Source: Cyanobacteria bacterium FACHB-DQ100 (lineage in GTDB: Bacteria; Cyanobacteriota; Cyanobacteriia; Leptolyngbyales; Leptolyngbyaceae). Taken from it: a stretch of DNA of 64,000 nt. The translations under genes were made by a program, and so were the position numbers. Positions 25,309-33,491 of this stretch are shown piece by piece (the stretch's first letter is position 1; the number at the start of each line of letters is the position of its first letter). The notes under the pieces are model-generated. The model saw nothing but the letters and a program-made list of their open reading frames with translations, was not told where the DNA came from and did not search any database. The stretch covers positions 62,001 through 126,000 of the forward strand of contig JACJNW010000032.1 of the NCBI GenBank assembly GCA_014695195.1. The letters run 5' to 3'.

Positions 25309-27009
25309 ATGGATCTAGAGAAGCCATTGGGATCAGTCATTCAAGGATCTCTGAGCCAAGGGTTAGAAGTGCGACTGCATCCTGATATCTCAGTTGAGGA
25401 AATGCGGGTCGGCAAGTTCCTGGTTGTGCAGGGAACGCGATCGCGCTTTTTCTGTATGCTCACCGATGTTTCTCTCGGAACTGCCAGCCAGCGCATTATC
25501 GCCAATCCCCCAGAGCCCACTAATTTATTTTTACAAGAAGTGCTTGCCGGAAGCGGGACATACGGCACGATCGAACTGTCTCCGATGCTGATGTTTACGC
25601 CGACTGAAAAGCCTGTTGAGAAAAAGAAAAAATCTTCCAAGTTGGCATCGTTTGAAGCAAGCTCAAGTGAAGCGATCGAGCTTTTACCCGTAAAAACGAT
25701 TCCGAGCCACTTCAGCCAGGTGTATGACGCGAGTGAGCGAGATTTCCGTGCCGTGTTTGGCTGGGAGGATGACCCCCATCGGCGGAATTTTGCCATTGGA
25801 CAGCCGATCGATATGGAGGTGCCGATTTGTTTGGATCTCGATCGATTTGTCGAGCGCAGTAATGGTGTCTTTGGGAAATCGGGGACTGGAAAATCATTCC
25901 TTACGCGATTGTTGCTCGCGGGCATTGTGCGAAAACAAGCGGCAGTAAATCTGATCTTTGATATGCACTCCGAGTATGGATGGGAAGCCACTCGCGAAGG
26001 AAAGCAGTTCAGTACAGTAAAAGGTTTGCGGCAACTATTTCCAGGACAGGTGCAGATTTTCACACTCGATCCGGACTCGACAAAGCGGCGAGGAGTGCGC
26101 GATGCTCAAGAACTCTATGTCAGCTACGACCAAATCGATGTTGAAGATTTAATGCTAGTGCGGGGAGAGCTAAATCTTTCAGAAGCCGCGCTAGAAAACG
26201 CAATTATTCTCCGGAATGAATTTGGCAAGGCTTGGATTAATCGTCTCCTCACTATGAGCAATGGCGAAATTCAGGAGTTTTGTGAGACGAAAATGGGCAG
26301 TAAGTCCTCAATCATGGCGCTGCAACGTAAGCTCAATCGCCTTGATGAACTAAAATACATTCGCAACAGTTGTCCGCATAACTATGTCGGTCAGATCCTT
26401 GAATGTGTTGAAAGTGGAAAGCATGTTGTGATTGAGTTTGGGTCTCAATCGAATTTACTGTCCTATATGTTGGCGACTAACATCATTGCGCGGCGAATTC
26501 ACCAAGCTTATGTGCGAAAAGCAGAGAAGTTTTTGCAAACCAAAGAAGTGAGCGATCGACCCCAACAGCTTGTGATTACGATCGAAGAAGCCCATCGATT
26601 TCTTGATCCAGCAACGGTCGGACAGACTATCTTTGGTACGATCGCCCGTGAAATGCGGAAATACTTTGTCACGCTGTTAGTGGTGGATCAACGTCCGTCT
26701 GGCATTGATAACGAGGTGATGTCACAGATTGGAACGCGGATTACTGCCTTGTTGAATGATGAGAAAGATATTGATGCGATTTTTACCGGAGTGTCTGGGG
26801 GGCAAAGTCTGCGATCGGTACTGGCAAAACTCGATTCAAAACAACAGGCGTTAATTCTAGGTCATGCAGTTCCGATGCCTGTGGTTGTGCGGACTCGTCC
26901 GTATGATGAAACGTTTTACAGAGAGATTGGTGATACCGCTTGGGAAGAATTACCGGATGTTGAGGTGTTTCGGGCGGCTGAGGCGGCTAAGGCGGATTTA
27001 GGATTTTAA
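25309..27009 (+). CDS. HerA/DUF87-type ATP-binding protein
   Basis: A 566-residue P-loop ATPase of the HerA-FtsK superfamily. An N-terminal beta-rich HAS-barrel-like region (about 1-110) is followed by a Lys-rich linker (EKKKKSSK). Then come Walker A GKSGTGKSFL (about 189), a FDMHSEYGW segment typical of HerA (LFDxHxEY) and Walker B QLVITIEEAHRF (about 430). A motif TLLVVDQRPSGIDNEVMSQIG follows, as in DUF87 proteins. These ATPases form hexamers that pump DNA or remodel complexes in repair and anti-phage systems. No NurA or nuclease gene is adjacent. It is a single gene facing AAR convergently. Confidence 0.88.
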   Translation: MDLEKPLGSVIQGSLSQGLEVRLHPDISVEEMRVGKFLVVQGTRSRFFCMLTDVSLGTASQRIIANPPEPTNLFLQEVLAGSGTYGTIELSPMLMFTPTEKPVEKKKKSSKLASFEASSSEAIELLPVKTIPSHFSQVYDASERDFRAVFGWEDDPHRRNFAIGQPIDMEVPICLDLDRFVERSNGVFGKSGTGKSFLTRLLLAGIVRKQAAVNLIFDMHSEYGWEATREGKQFSTVKGLRQLFPGQVQIFTLDPDSTKRRGVRDAQELYVSYDQIDVEDLMLVRGELNLSEAALENAIILRNEFGKAWINRLLTMSNGEIQEFCETKMGSKSSIMALQRKLNRLDELKYIRNSCPHNYVGQILECVESGKHVVIEFGSQSNLLSYMLATNIIARRIHQAYVRKAEKFLQTKEVSDRPQQLVITIEEAHRFLDPATVGQTIFGTIAREMRKYFVTLLVVDQRPSGIDNEVMSQIGTRITALLNDEKDIDAIFTGVSGGQSLRSVLAKLDSKQQALILGHAVPMPVVVRTRPYDETFYREIGDTAWEELPDVEVFRAAEAAKADLGF

Positions 27010-27010
27010 C

Positions 27011-27201
27011 GTCAGTTCGACGGATTTCCTTGCTGCGGTTAGGTTCGGTCGTGCCCCCTAAATCCCCCATTTTGGGGGACTTTGAAGGTCGGGAGAACTC
27101 ATAAGATTGGAGAATTTCGCTGCTCCAAGTCCCCCACCCGTGGGGGATTTAGGGGGCAACGCGCAGATCTAAACGTAGTCAAGAATTTGCGTCGAACTCA
27201 C
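27011..27201. repeat. GC-rich palindromic repeat element, copy 2 (core 27053-27157)
   Basis: The core arms are GCCCCCTAAATCCCCCA at 27053 and the complement ending at 27157. Outside the core, imperfect terminal repeats of the type GTCAGTTCGACG begin at 27011 and end at 27201, giving 191 bp. Copy 3 has the same ends and exactly the same length. It lies between the convergent HerA-like and AAR genes. Confidence 0.85.
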
Positions 27202-27221
27202 CTGATTTTAGGCGTAGGTCA

Positions 27222-27258
27222 TAAAAAACAGAGACGCTCCGGCGGAACGTCTCTAAAA
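27222..27258 (-). terminator. Intrinsic terminator of the AAR gene
   Basis: On the minus strand the stem AGAGACGTTCCG / CGGAGCGTCTCT (one internal mismatch) is followed directly by a run of Ts. It starts about 25 bp after the AAR stop codon, so it ends the ADO-AAR transcripts. Confidence 0.85.
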
Positions 27259-27279
27259 GATTGGCGATTGTACGATCGA

Positions 27280-28299
27280 TTAAATCAACAACGGACGGAA
27301 CCCATGTTTCACCGAAGCCTCTCCAATCTGCTCCATTTTCTCAACCGTGATCCGATTGCGTCCCCAAGAGAAATTCGTGTGCAACTTCTCAAACTCTAAC
27401 AGCATTGACTCGGCAAAACACGCAAACAACTGGCGTGCAGGCACATCCATATTCACGATGCTCATAATTCGCCAGTCAATATCTAGCGAATGTTCCACAA
27501 TTCCACCATTGAGAACTGTAATTCCTGGATGCTGTACCTTTGTACCCAAGTTTTTCGGATAGCCACCATCGATCAATAAACAAGGCTGCTTCAACTGTGT
27601 TGGATCAATCTCCACACCCTTCGGCATACTCGCGACCCAAACGATGATGTCCGCTTGCGGTAAGGCTTCCTCTAGGCTCTGAATCTTGCCTCGTCCGAGT
27701 TCGGCTTGCAGATCCTGAAGCCGCTCTTGATTTCGTGCAATTAACAGCAGTTCGGCTACATCAGCGCGAGAATTTAACCAGCGACAAACCGCGCTGCCAA
27801 TATCTCCAGTTGCGCCACAGATCGCCACCGTCGCTTTTGACAACTCAATGCCTAACTGCTTCGAGGCTTGTTCGACTTGGCGGCAAATGATGTAGGCGGT
27901 GTGTGTGTTCCCGGTTGTAAACCGCTCAAATTCCAGCATGACGTTTCGCACTTGCCGGATCTGCGACAGATTGAAATTCTCAAAAATAATTGAAGAGAAT
28001 CCACCCAGTGCTGTGATATTGATGCCGTGCTTTTGCGCGTGTGCCATCGCGTTAATGATCTTTCGAGTTGCAGCTTTGATGCGGCGGGTTGCCAGCATTT
28101 CTGGGAGGAAGCAAGACTCAACGTAACGTCCTTCGATTTCTTGTCCCGTAATACTTTTGACTCGAATTGTATCGACAATCTGCGGCGGGGCACTGCACCA
28201 GAAATCTAAGCCTTGATCCGCGTATTCGGGATATCCTAGCTCTCGTGCAACAGACTGAGCGTGTTCTAAGCTTGTGAGATGACCAATTAGACCAAACAT
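27280..28299 (-). CDS. aar: Long-chain acyl-[ACP] reductase (AAR)
   Basis: A 339-residue enzyme that reduces fatty acyl-ACP to fatty aldehyde with NADPH, the first step of cyanobacterial alkane synthesis. It begins [20 protein letters not shown]. It has an N-terminal domain with the reactive-Cys segment [12 protein letters not shown] and the Rossmann motif [15 protein letters not shown] (about 160-175). The C-terminus contains [12 protein letters not shown], as in all AARs. Length is normal for the family. The longer frame to 28620 is an artefact. It lies downstream of ADO in the same direction after 155 bp. A clear intrinsic terminator follows. Confidence 0.96.
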   Translation of the reverse strand: MFGLIGHLTSLEHAQSVARELGYPEYADQGLDFWCSAPPQIVDTIRVKSITGQEIEGRYVESCFLPEMLATRRIKAATRKIINAMAHAQKHGINITALGGFSSIIFENFNLSQIRQVRNVMLEFERFTTGNTHTAYIICRQVEQASKQLGIELSKATVAICGATGDIGSAVCRWLNSRADVAELLLIARNQERLQDLQAELGRGKIQSLEEALPQADIIVWVASMPKGVEIDPTQLKQPCLLIDGGYPKNLGTKVQHPGITVLNGGIVEHSLDIDWRIMSIVNMDVPARQLFACFAESMLLEFEKLHTNFSWGRNRITVEKMEQIGEASVKHGFRPLLI

Positions 28300-28454
28300 C
28301 GATCGTATGTGAAGTAGTCCGACTTCAGGCGGTGAGATGGATAAAACGAAACCGTTAAACTGATGTAAGAGAAAATGCCACAAATCGACGATGGACGCAA
28401 GCAGATCAAGAGTCCACCGTCGGAAGATTGAAGCGATCGTTCGTCGTCGCGCCG

Positions 28455-29150
28455 TTAGACGGCTGCAAGTCCGTGCGCCGACATCCGCATGACATCGCGG
28501 GTCGTAAAGCCAATATTGGTCAGCGCTTCGCCGTATTGAATCATAAAGTCTTCGACCAATGCTTCGCGCTCCATTCCAAGAACGCTGGCATCTGCCTCGA
28601 CTTGATTCAGCATTTTCCAAACCAAGGGAAGATTTGCTTTGTTTGCTTCTTCTAACTCGGCTTTCGAGGCTTCAAAGTTTGCTTTCAGCCATTCTTCGCC
28701 GTAGTTCAAGTGCATGTATTCGTCTTTGACGACACCTTCGGTAATTTTGCGAGCGAAGTCATCTGCAACCGGAATGTAGATGTTGTATGCCGAAATCGCA
28801 AAGCACTCAATGATCAGCGATTGAATCAGCAGGCAGGTGACAATTTTACCTTCGGCGGCGGCAACTTGGAAGTTGTTGTGCAGCGCGGAGAAAAATTCGC
28901 GGGCAAACTCCATATCGGCAACCACGCTGAGGTTACGACCGCAGGCTTCAAAGCCTTTTTTGTGGCGGTTCTCCATGCGTGCAAGTCCGATTAACTGGTC
29001 TTTATCATTGGGCAGAAGTTCTGCTAGTTTTTGATAGTTTTCATGTGCCTCTTGTTCGCCCTCGATGACGATCGCGTTAATTCGGCTATAGGCATCTTTG
29101 TATTGCTCACTGTGGAAGTCAATCTCTAAGGTCGCCTCAAGTTGGGGCAT
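28455..29150 (-). CDS. ado: Aldehyde deformylating oxygenase (ADO)
   Basis: A 231-residue ferritin-like di-iron enzyme that turns fatty aldehydes into alkanes and formate. Metal ligands are visible in [32 protein letters not shown] and [14 protein letters not shown], giving the Glu and ExxH pattern of the family. It starts [12 protein letters not shown], with AGGAG upstream. It precedes AAR; together they make heptadecane-type hydrocarbons found in thylakoid and cytoplasmic membranes. Confidence is very high. Confidence 0.97.
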   Translation of the reverse strand: MPQLEATLEIDFHSEQYKDAYSRINAIVIEGEQEAHENYQKLAELLPNDKDQLIGLARMENRHKKGFEACGRNLSVVADMEFAREFFSALHNNFQVAAAEGKIVTCLLIQSLIIECFAISAYNIYIPVADDFARKITEGVVKDEYMHLNYGEEWLKANFEASKAELEEANKANLPLVWKMLNQVEADASVLGMEREALVEDFMIQYGEALTNIGFTTRDVMRMSAHGLAAV

Positions 29151-29352
29151 AGATCAGATTTCTCCTGGTCATGACGATAATTTCCGCAGGGTGGCGGAGG
29201 TTCGGGTGGGATTGAACACGGTATCTCCCCATTCTTTCCCCCCTCTCACTTTACCGTCTAAGGTTGAGAATGACGCTAAGAATCGATAAAATATCTGCGC
29301 TAATGGGCATTGAAGCGCTAAAATAACCGATTCTTTGGGGCGTGTGGGAAGT

Positions 29353-30156
29353 ATGAGGAGCGAGTGGAAGCGTGTACTCGGTTTAGCGCTACTGATTGCC
29401 GGGGCAGGAGTCGTTCTGCTGCCGCTGGGAGTGGTATTGATTACGTCGTTTAAGCCGCCAGGAAGTTCCCTTGATGCTCCGGGTTGGTCGCTGGAGAATT
29501 ATCGCGAAGCTTGGCAACGGGGAGGGTTTTTGCTGGCGTTTGCGAATTCGATCGTTGTGGCGATCGCGGTCATGCTCTTTCAGATTTTCACGTCAGCGCT
29601 TGCGGGTTATGCGCTGGCTCGGTTGAAGTTTCAAGGCAAGCAGGCGATTTTATTAATTGTTCTCACGACGTTGGTGATTCCGTTTCAGATTTTGGTGATT
29701 CCGATTTTTCTGGTGCTGAAATGGGGGCATTTGATTAATACGTATGGGGCGTTAATTTTGCCGACTGCGGCGAATGGATTCGGGATCTTTTTGATGCGGC
29801 AGTTTTTTCAAGGAATTCCGATCGAGCTTGAGGAAGCGGCGATGCTGGATGGAGCCGATCGGTTACAAGTGCTGTGGAAGGTGATGTTGCCGTTGTCGCG
29901 TCCGGCGCTGGTGACGTTGGCGCTATTTACGTTTATTGGGGAGTGGAACGATTTATTTAAGCCGCTTGTGTTTACGACGCGCCCAGAGTTGCGGACGGTG
30001 CAGTTGGCACTCGCGAGTTTTCAAGAGCAGTTTACGAATAGTTGGACGTTGTTGATGGCGGCGATCGTGTTGGCGACGATTCCGATCGTGGGGATTTTTG
30101 CGATCGCTCAGCGGCAATTGATTCGAGGCATTGCAACCACAGGGATTAAAAATTAA
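29353..30156 (+). CDS. Carbohydrate ABC transporter permease (MalG/UgpE type), orphan
   Basis: A 267-residue permease with six spans. The EAA loop is IPIELEEAAMLDGADRLQVLWKVMLPLSRPALVT, the C-terminal permease of sugar importers; it would pair with a MalF-type permease, a binding protein and an MsmK-like ATPase. None of these is adjacent, so the gene is an orphan here. The first ATG, 29353, follows GGGAAG; a TTG at 29335 is in frame but less likely. Its last 66 bp are repeated at 30713-30778, after a two-gene insertion. Confidence 0.87.
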   Translation: MRSEWKRVLGLALLIAGAGVVLLPLGVVLITSFKPPGSSLDAPGWSLENYREAWQRGGFLLAFANSIVVAIAVMLFQIFTSALAGYALARLKFQGKQAILLIVLTTLVIPFQILVIPIFLVLKWGHLINTYGALILPTAANGFGIFLMRQFFQGIPIELEEAAMLDGADRLQVLWKVMLPLSRPALVTLALFTFIGEWNDLFKPLVFTTRPELRTVQLALASFQEQFTNSWTLLMAAIVLATIPIVGIFAIAQRQLIRGIATTGIKN

Positions 30157-30171
30157 GACAGTGCTGACAGA

Positions 30172-30474
30172 ATGAAGTTTGAAATTCTCACACCGCTTGG
30201 TTTTACAGTTAGAACCTCAGAGGAATATTGGCAACGCTTGATTGCTAAACATCCTGATATCAAAGAATTAGAGGAGTTAGTTCAAGCTGCACTTGCAGTG
30301 CCCGATGAAATTCGGCGGAGTAGCCGAGATGCAGAAGTGCTGTTGTTTTATCGGAGTCATCGGACAGAAAGATGGGTGGTTGCAGTGGCAAGGCGCTTAA
30401 ATGGAGATGGATTTCTGATCACGGCTTATCAAACGGATGCGATTAAGGAGGGTGAAACGGTATGGCTCAAATAA
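30172..30474 (+). CDS. Small unknown protein, possible RelE/BECR-like nuclease fold
   Basis: A 100-residue basic/acidic mixed protein. The C-terminal half (VLLFYRSHRTERWVVAVARRLNGDGFLITAYQTDAIKEGE) has the beta-strand spacing of DUF4258/BECR-type small ribonuclease-like proteins. It lacks motifs I can be certain of. It overlaps the next gene, a DUF2283 protein, by 13 bp, a two-gene layout common to small toxin-antitoxin-like pairs in cyanobacteria. Whether it is toxic is unknown. Confidence 0.65.
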   Translation: MKFEILTPLGFTVRTSEEYWQRLIAKHPDIKELEELVQAALAVPDEIRRSSRDAEVLLFYRSHRTERWVVAVARRLNGDGFLITAYQTDAIKEGETVWLK

Positions 30475-30698
30475 AAGTGTTTTACGAACCTGAAGCCGAA
30501 CTGTTAAGCGTGTTTTGGCAGAGTCCTCGCAAGAATCAGATTGGTACGGAGCTTGGAGACGGAATCATTTTGTTCAAAGATGGCGTGAGCGGTGAGCCAA
30601 TTGGTGTGGAAGTGCTGTCTTATCGCCCTGGAGATGCTCGGCTTGATGCTGTGAGCGTGGAGTTAGGCCAGTCAAGCCAAATGCAGCCAGCTAATTGA
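30462..30698 (+). CDS. DUF2283 domain protein
   Basis: A 78-residue acidic protein with the DUF2283 pattern: it begins KVFYEPEAELLSVFW and continues to GTELGDGIILFKDGVSGEPIGVEVLSY. The family's role is unknown; it usually occurs as the downstream partner of a short nuclease-like gene, and the 13-bp overlap with the upstream gene is consistent with antitoxin behaviour. The two genes form the module enclosed by the permease-derived direct repeat. Confidence 0.8.
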   Translation: MAQIKVFYEPEAELLSVFWQSPRKNQIGTELGDGIILFKDGVSGEPIGVEVLSYRPGDARLDAVSVELGQSSQMQPAN

Positions 30699-30805
30699 GC
30701 TTTAATTTCTTTGTGTTGGCGACGATTCCGATCGTGGGGATTTTTGCGATCGCTCAACGTTAACTGATTTGGGGCATTAATAATTAGGCTTTGCGAAAAA
30801 CGACA

Positions 30806-31135
30806 GTGAAGATTCCGGCAGATGCAATTATTCCAGATGAAAAAATCGTTGACTATCTCTTAGTGCAGAAGCTCAGGAATAACAAATCAAAGTTTTTGGC
30901 ACAAGCTGGATTTACGCAAGAGAACCCCGAAGCCTTGAAAACAGCAATTCGATCGCTTGCTGACGAAGGAGAAGCGATCGCAGATAAAACCAATGAGTAT
31001 GAAACGTTCTATCAAGTGATTGGAGAATTGGTCGGCGCGAATGGTGTCAATCTACCTGTTGTTACAATTTGGGTAAACCGTCAAGGAGATGGAAAGTTTC
31101 AGTTTGTGACGCTCAAACCTTACCGAGAATCTTGA
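30806..31135 (+). CDS. DUF6883 domain protein
   Basis: A 109-residue protein starting (V)KIPADAIIPDEKIVDYLL, with KSKFLAQAGFT and the terminal VVTIWVNRQGDGKFQFVTLKPYRES typical of DUF6883. GTG 30806 gives the family's usual start; a TTG at 30791 would add five residues. It is followed 1 bp later by a DUF4926 gene, a recurrent pair I associate with cyanobacteria and toxin-like loci. Function is not established. Confidence 0.8.
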   Translation: MKIPADAIIPDEKIVDYLLVQKLRNNKSKFLAQAGFTQENPEALKTAIRSLADEGEAIADKTNEYETFYQVIGELVGANGVNLPVVTIWVNRQGDGKFQFVTLKPYRES

Positions 31136-31136
31136 T

Positions 31137-31385
31137 ATGGCTCTAGAACTATATTGCGAAGTTGCTTTGACTTGCGATTTGCCGGAATACAACTTGAAAG
31201 CAGGAGACATTGCAACTTTGATTGATTTTGTGCCGCATCCTAACGGTGGAGAGGAAGGCTGTGTTTTAGAGGTTTTTAACGCAGTGGGTGAGTCGCTAGC
31301 TGTGATTACTGTTCCGGTTTCTACGATCGCGGCGCTAAGCTCTAATGAAATCTTGACGGTTCGTTCTTTGGCGAAGGCAAGCTGA
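31137..31385 (+). CDS. DUF4926 domain protein
   Basis: An 82-residue protein with the DUF4926 pattern: ALTCDLPEYNLKAGDIATLIDFVPHP followed by GCVLEVFNAVGESLAVITVPVSTI. It is predicted to be a small beta-barrel. It starts one base after the DUF6883 stop and is therefore co-transcribed. It is likely the immunity- or antitoxin-like half of the pair; that is inference from layout. Confidence 0.85.
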   Translation: MALELYCEVALTCDLPEYNLKAGDIATLIDFVPHPNGGEEGCVLEVFNAVGESLAVITVPVSTIAALSSNEILTVRSLAKAS

Positions 31386-31488
31386 TTAAGGTGGCCTTGC
31401 GTAACCGGGATGAAAAATTAAGCTGCGATCGCATTGAGCAAGTGCAATTAGAATCAGCGATGATTCTTTTTGTTACCTCCCGGATTTT

Positions 31489-31751
31489 ATGACTTCACAG
31501 CTTCAGGCGATCGAGACGTTTATTCAGCGCTGGCAGAATGCTGGAGGAACGGAACGCGCTAACTATCAAATGTTTTTTGGAGAGTCCAAGGCGGAGAATG
31601 GAGCATTGATGCGATCGCCACCCAATTCAAAAACGCCACCCGCAGCAAAGCCAAAATCCAAGCCGACCTCGAAGCCCTCGAAACCCTCGGCATCGTCACC
31701 CGCCACACCGAAAACAAATGGTACTTCAGTCAGCTACAAACGATCGCTTAA
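31489..31751 (+). pseudogene. Collapsed remnant of a class I DNA methyltransferase
   Basis: The first 35 codons, MTSQLQAIETFIQRW followed by ERANYQMFFGE, match the start of MmeI-like SAM-dependent DNA methyltransferases (SxFIxRWxxSGxxERANYQxFxxELC). In a different frame the next 52 codons read GEWSIDAIATQFKNATRSKA then ALETLGIVTRHTENKWYF, the extreme C-terminus of the same family, ending at TAA 31749-31751. The middle, normally about 900 residues, is missing. The best explanation is one large internal deletion of the gene. Confidence 0.7.
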
Positions 31752-31780
31752 AATAGAGTCAACCTCTAAGGCTGTGGTGT

Positions 31781-32044
31781 ATGACAAGTCAAGCGAGAGA
31801 CTTTGCCGACCGTTCGTCAGAAATCCCAGAGCATATCCTAACCGCTCTGCGAGTTCTAGCACCTGAACAACGCCAGCAAGCCTTCGCCTTTATCGAGTTT
31901 CTCTATCAAACTCAACAAGCCACTTTACAACTACAAACAACCCCAAAACAGCAACGAGTTTTTGGGCAGTATGCTGGCAAAATTTCGATGAGCGATGATT
32001 TTGATGAGCCTTTGCCTGACGCTTTCTGGTTGGGTGAAACATGA
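31781..32044 (+). CDS. VapB-like antitoxin (DUF2281 type)
   Basis: An 87-residue protein. The middle (PEHILTALRVLAPEQRQQAFAFIEFLYQTQQ) is helical, and the tail reads RVFGQYAGKISMSDDFDEPLPDAFW, the GxxKGKIxxxDDFDEPLPDEFW pattern of VapB/DUF2281 antitoxins in cyanobacteria. It overlaps the toxin gene by 4 bp (ATGA). The cognate toxin is broken, so this antitoxin is a leftover or acts in trans. Confidence 0.85.
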   Translation: MTSQARDFADRSSEIPEHILTALRVLAPEQRQQAFAFIEFLYQTQQATLQLQTTPKQQRVFGQYAGKISMSDDFDEPLPDAFWLGET

Positions 32045-32358
32045 GACTTCTGATCGACACCCATGTTTTTATCTGGCTCAATGAAGCTCCAAGCAAGATT
32101 CCACAACAAACCTTAAGGATGGTAAGCAACCCAGACAATGACTTGTTCCTCAGTCTAGTCAGTCTTTGGGAGCAGTCCGTCAACAACCTGCAACTACTTT
32201 CGCTCCATCTCGATCACATTTGAGCACTGGAAGGATTACCCGATCACCATCGTGATCCGTTCGATCGACTGTTAATTGCTCAAGCGATCGTCACTCAACT
32301 CCCGATCGTCAGTGCAGATTCAATCTTCGATCGATATTCCATCCAACGATTGTGGTAA
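32041..32358 (+). pseudogene. VapC-type PIN-domain toxin, broken
   Basis: The frame starts RLLIDTHVFIWLNEAP, the usual PIN start with the first catalytic Asp. It continues to LSLVSLWEQ, then jumps to SVNNLQLLSLHLDHI, where about 20 residues of the normal middle are missing. It then meets an in-frame TGA at 32221-32223. Beyond the stop the same frame still encodes ALEGLPDHHRDPFDRLLIAQ and IVSADSIFDRYSIQRLW, the standard PIN C-terminus. So the toxin carries both an internal deletion and a nonsense codon and is almost certainly inactive. Confidence 0.85.
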
Positions 32359-32456
32359 ACCAGCGCGGCTAAGCTCCACTGAGGGGTCATACCCCTTTGC
32401 GTACTGCTTGTAATATTTATCACAGTAGAAGAATCTTTTCCCTTTGAGGTTCTTCC

Positions 32457-32930
32457 ATGAACATTAGTGCCACTCTTTCCCAAGCCGATCGAGACGCGAT
32501 CGTCCAAGCCATTGCAACAATCCAGAAACATCTCCCCTTTCTGATCGATTTAGTCGCTGAAGAACGCTCCTCGCTGCCAAAGCTCAGCCCCAAATCTCGA
32601 TCGTTTGTCAACACTGCCTTAGATGTTGCTAGTCGCAATCCCGACTTCTTACCGCGATCGTTTGATGTAGAAGAAATGCGAAAAGACTTGGAACTGTTTC
32701 AAGACCTCAACCAAATTTTGATGAGCCTAACTCAACTTCAAGATATGGTCAACGACACTTGTATGGTCGTTGGCAGTGAAGCGTATACGGCTGCATTAAC
32801 GGTCTACGACTACGCCAAGAAAAGTGGTGTGAATGCAAACGGAATGGAGCCGATCGTCGCTGAAATGCGAGAACATTTTCGTCGATCGCGCAAACCGAAG
32901 CCTTCCCAAGAAAAGAGCGCGGTTAACTAA
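32457..32930 (+). CDS. Conserved cyanobacterial hypothetical protein
   Basis: A 157-residue, mostly helical soluble protein without signal peptide. Sections such as LPFLIDLVAEERSSLPKLSPKSRSFVNTAL and TAALTVYDYAKKSG are reminiscent of cyanobacterial hypotheticals I have no name for. It ends with a basic tail (RRSRKPKPSQEK). ATG 32457 was used. It is transcribed alone; repeat copy 3 and a terminator lie downstream. Confidence 0.75.
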   Translation: MNISATLSQADRDAIVQAIATIQKHLPFLIDLVAEERSSLPKLSPKSRSFVNTALDVASRNPDFLPRSFDVEEMRKDLELFQDLNQILMSLTQLQDMVNDTCMVVGSEAYTAALTVYDYAKKSGVNANGMEPIVAEMREHFRRSRKPKPSQEKSAVN

Positions 32931-32964
32931 GCGCCACGATCTGTCTCGTTGTCACTAAAGGAAC

Positions 32965-33155
32965 GTGAGTTTGACACAAGTTCTTGGCTACGTTTGGCTC
33001 TGCGGGTAGCCCCCTAAATCCCCCAGAATGGGGGACTTTGAAAGTCAGAGGACTTCCTGAACCTGGAAAACTTCTTTTCTTCCAAGTCCCCCACTCGTGG
33101 GGGATTTAGGGGGCGAAGCTGCTCAAACCGAAGTGAAAAAACTCGTCGAACTGAC
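32965..33155. repeat. GC-rich palindromic repeat element, copy 3 (core 33009-33114)
   Basis: Core arms are GCCCCCTAAATCCCCCA at 33009 and its complement ending at 33114. Terminal repeats of type GTGAGTTTGAC begin at 32965, and GTCGAACTGAC ends at 33155, total 191 bp, the same length as copy 2. It lies between convergent genes. Confidence 0.85.
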
Positions 33156-33162
33156 GTTAAAG

Positions 33163-33186
33163 GAGCATCACAATGATGCTCTTTTT
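33163..33186 (+). terminator. Intrinsic terminator
   Basis: An 8-bp stem GAGCATCA / TGATGCTC with loop CAA, followed by five Ts. It lies after repeat copy 3 and would end transcripts from the 32457-32930 gene. Confidence 0.75.
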
Positions 33187-33213
33187 ATATGAAAAGCTCC
33201 TCTGATTCATCTT

Positions 33214-33427
33214 GAAGCAGCAACGATCGAGGAAGAAAGCACAATCATTTCCTCTCGAAGCAGTAACAATTGAGGCAGGGGGCACGATCGATTCCTCCCG
33301 AAGCACGATCGATTCCTTCCGAGGCAGCAAGAATTGGGGAAGGAAGCACGATCAATTTTGCTCAAAGCACGATCGATTCCTTCCGAGGCAGCAAGAATTG
33401 AGGAAGAAAGCACGATCGCTGCCTGTC
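33214..33427. repeat. Imperfect tandem repeat, 43-bp units with 21-bp inserts
   Basis: Four 43-bp units begin at 33214, 33257, 33321 and 33385 (starting GAAGCAG or GAGGCAG). A 21-bp half unit ending CGATCGATTCCTTCC precedes the third and fourth (33300 and 33364). The last two blocks therefore form a 64-bp tandem duplication. A minus-strand ORF spans it but has low-complexity translation and is not taken as a gene. Confidence 0.8.
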
Positions 33428-33491
33428 GAAGCGCGATTGTTTCTGGCGATCGCACCATCAATTGCATTCTTTCGTCCGGTAGTTTCCCAAG

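Larger units (their letters stand above)
30067..30778 (+). repeat. Direct repeat of the permease 3' end flanking a two-gene module
   Basis: The segment 30067-30132 inside the permease gene recurs at 30713-30778. The first 44 bases are identical and the rest are close, with the intervening stop and GGGATTAAAAATTAA tail partly echoed. Between the copies lie two small genes (30172-30698). The second copy is non-coding. This is the footprint of a duplication or an insertion by recombination; the exact mechanism cannot be read from one sequence. Confidence 0.8.

Noticed and set aside
33207-33467. Minus-strand ORF across the tandem repeat
   Set aside because: Translation is a repetitive Ser/Arg/Leu-rich sequence created by the repeat units, with no start signal.
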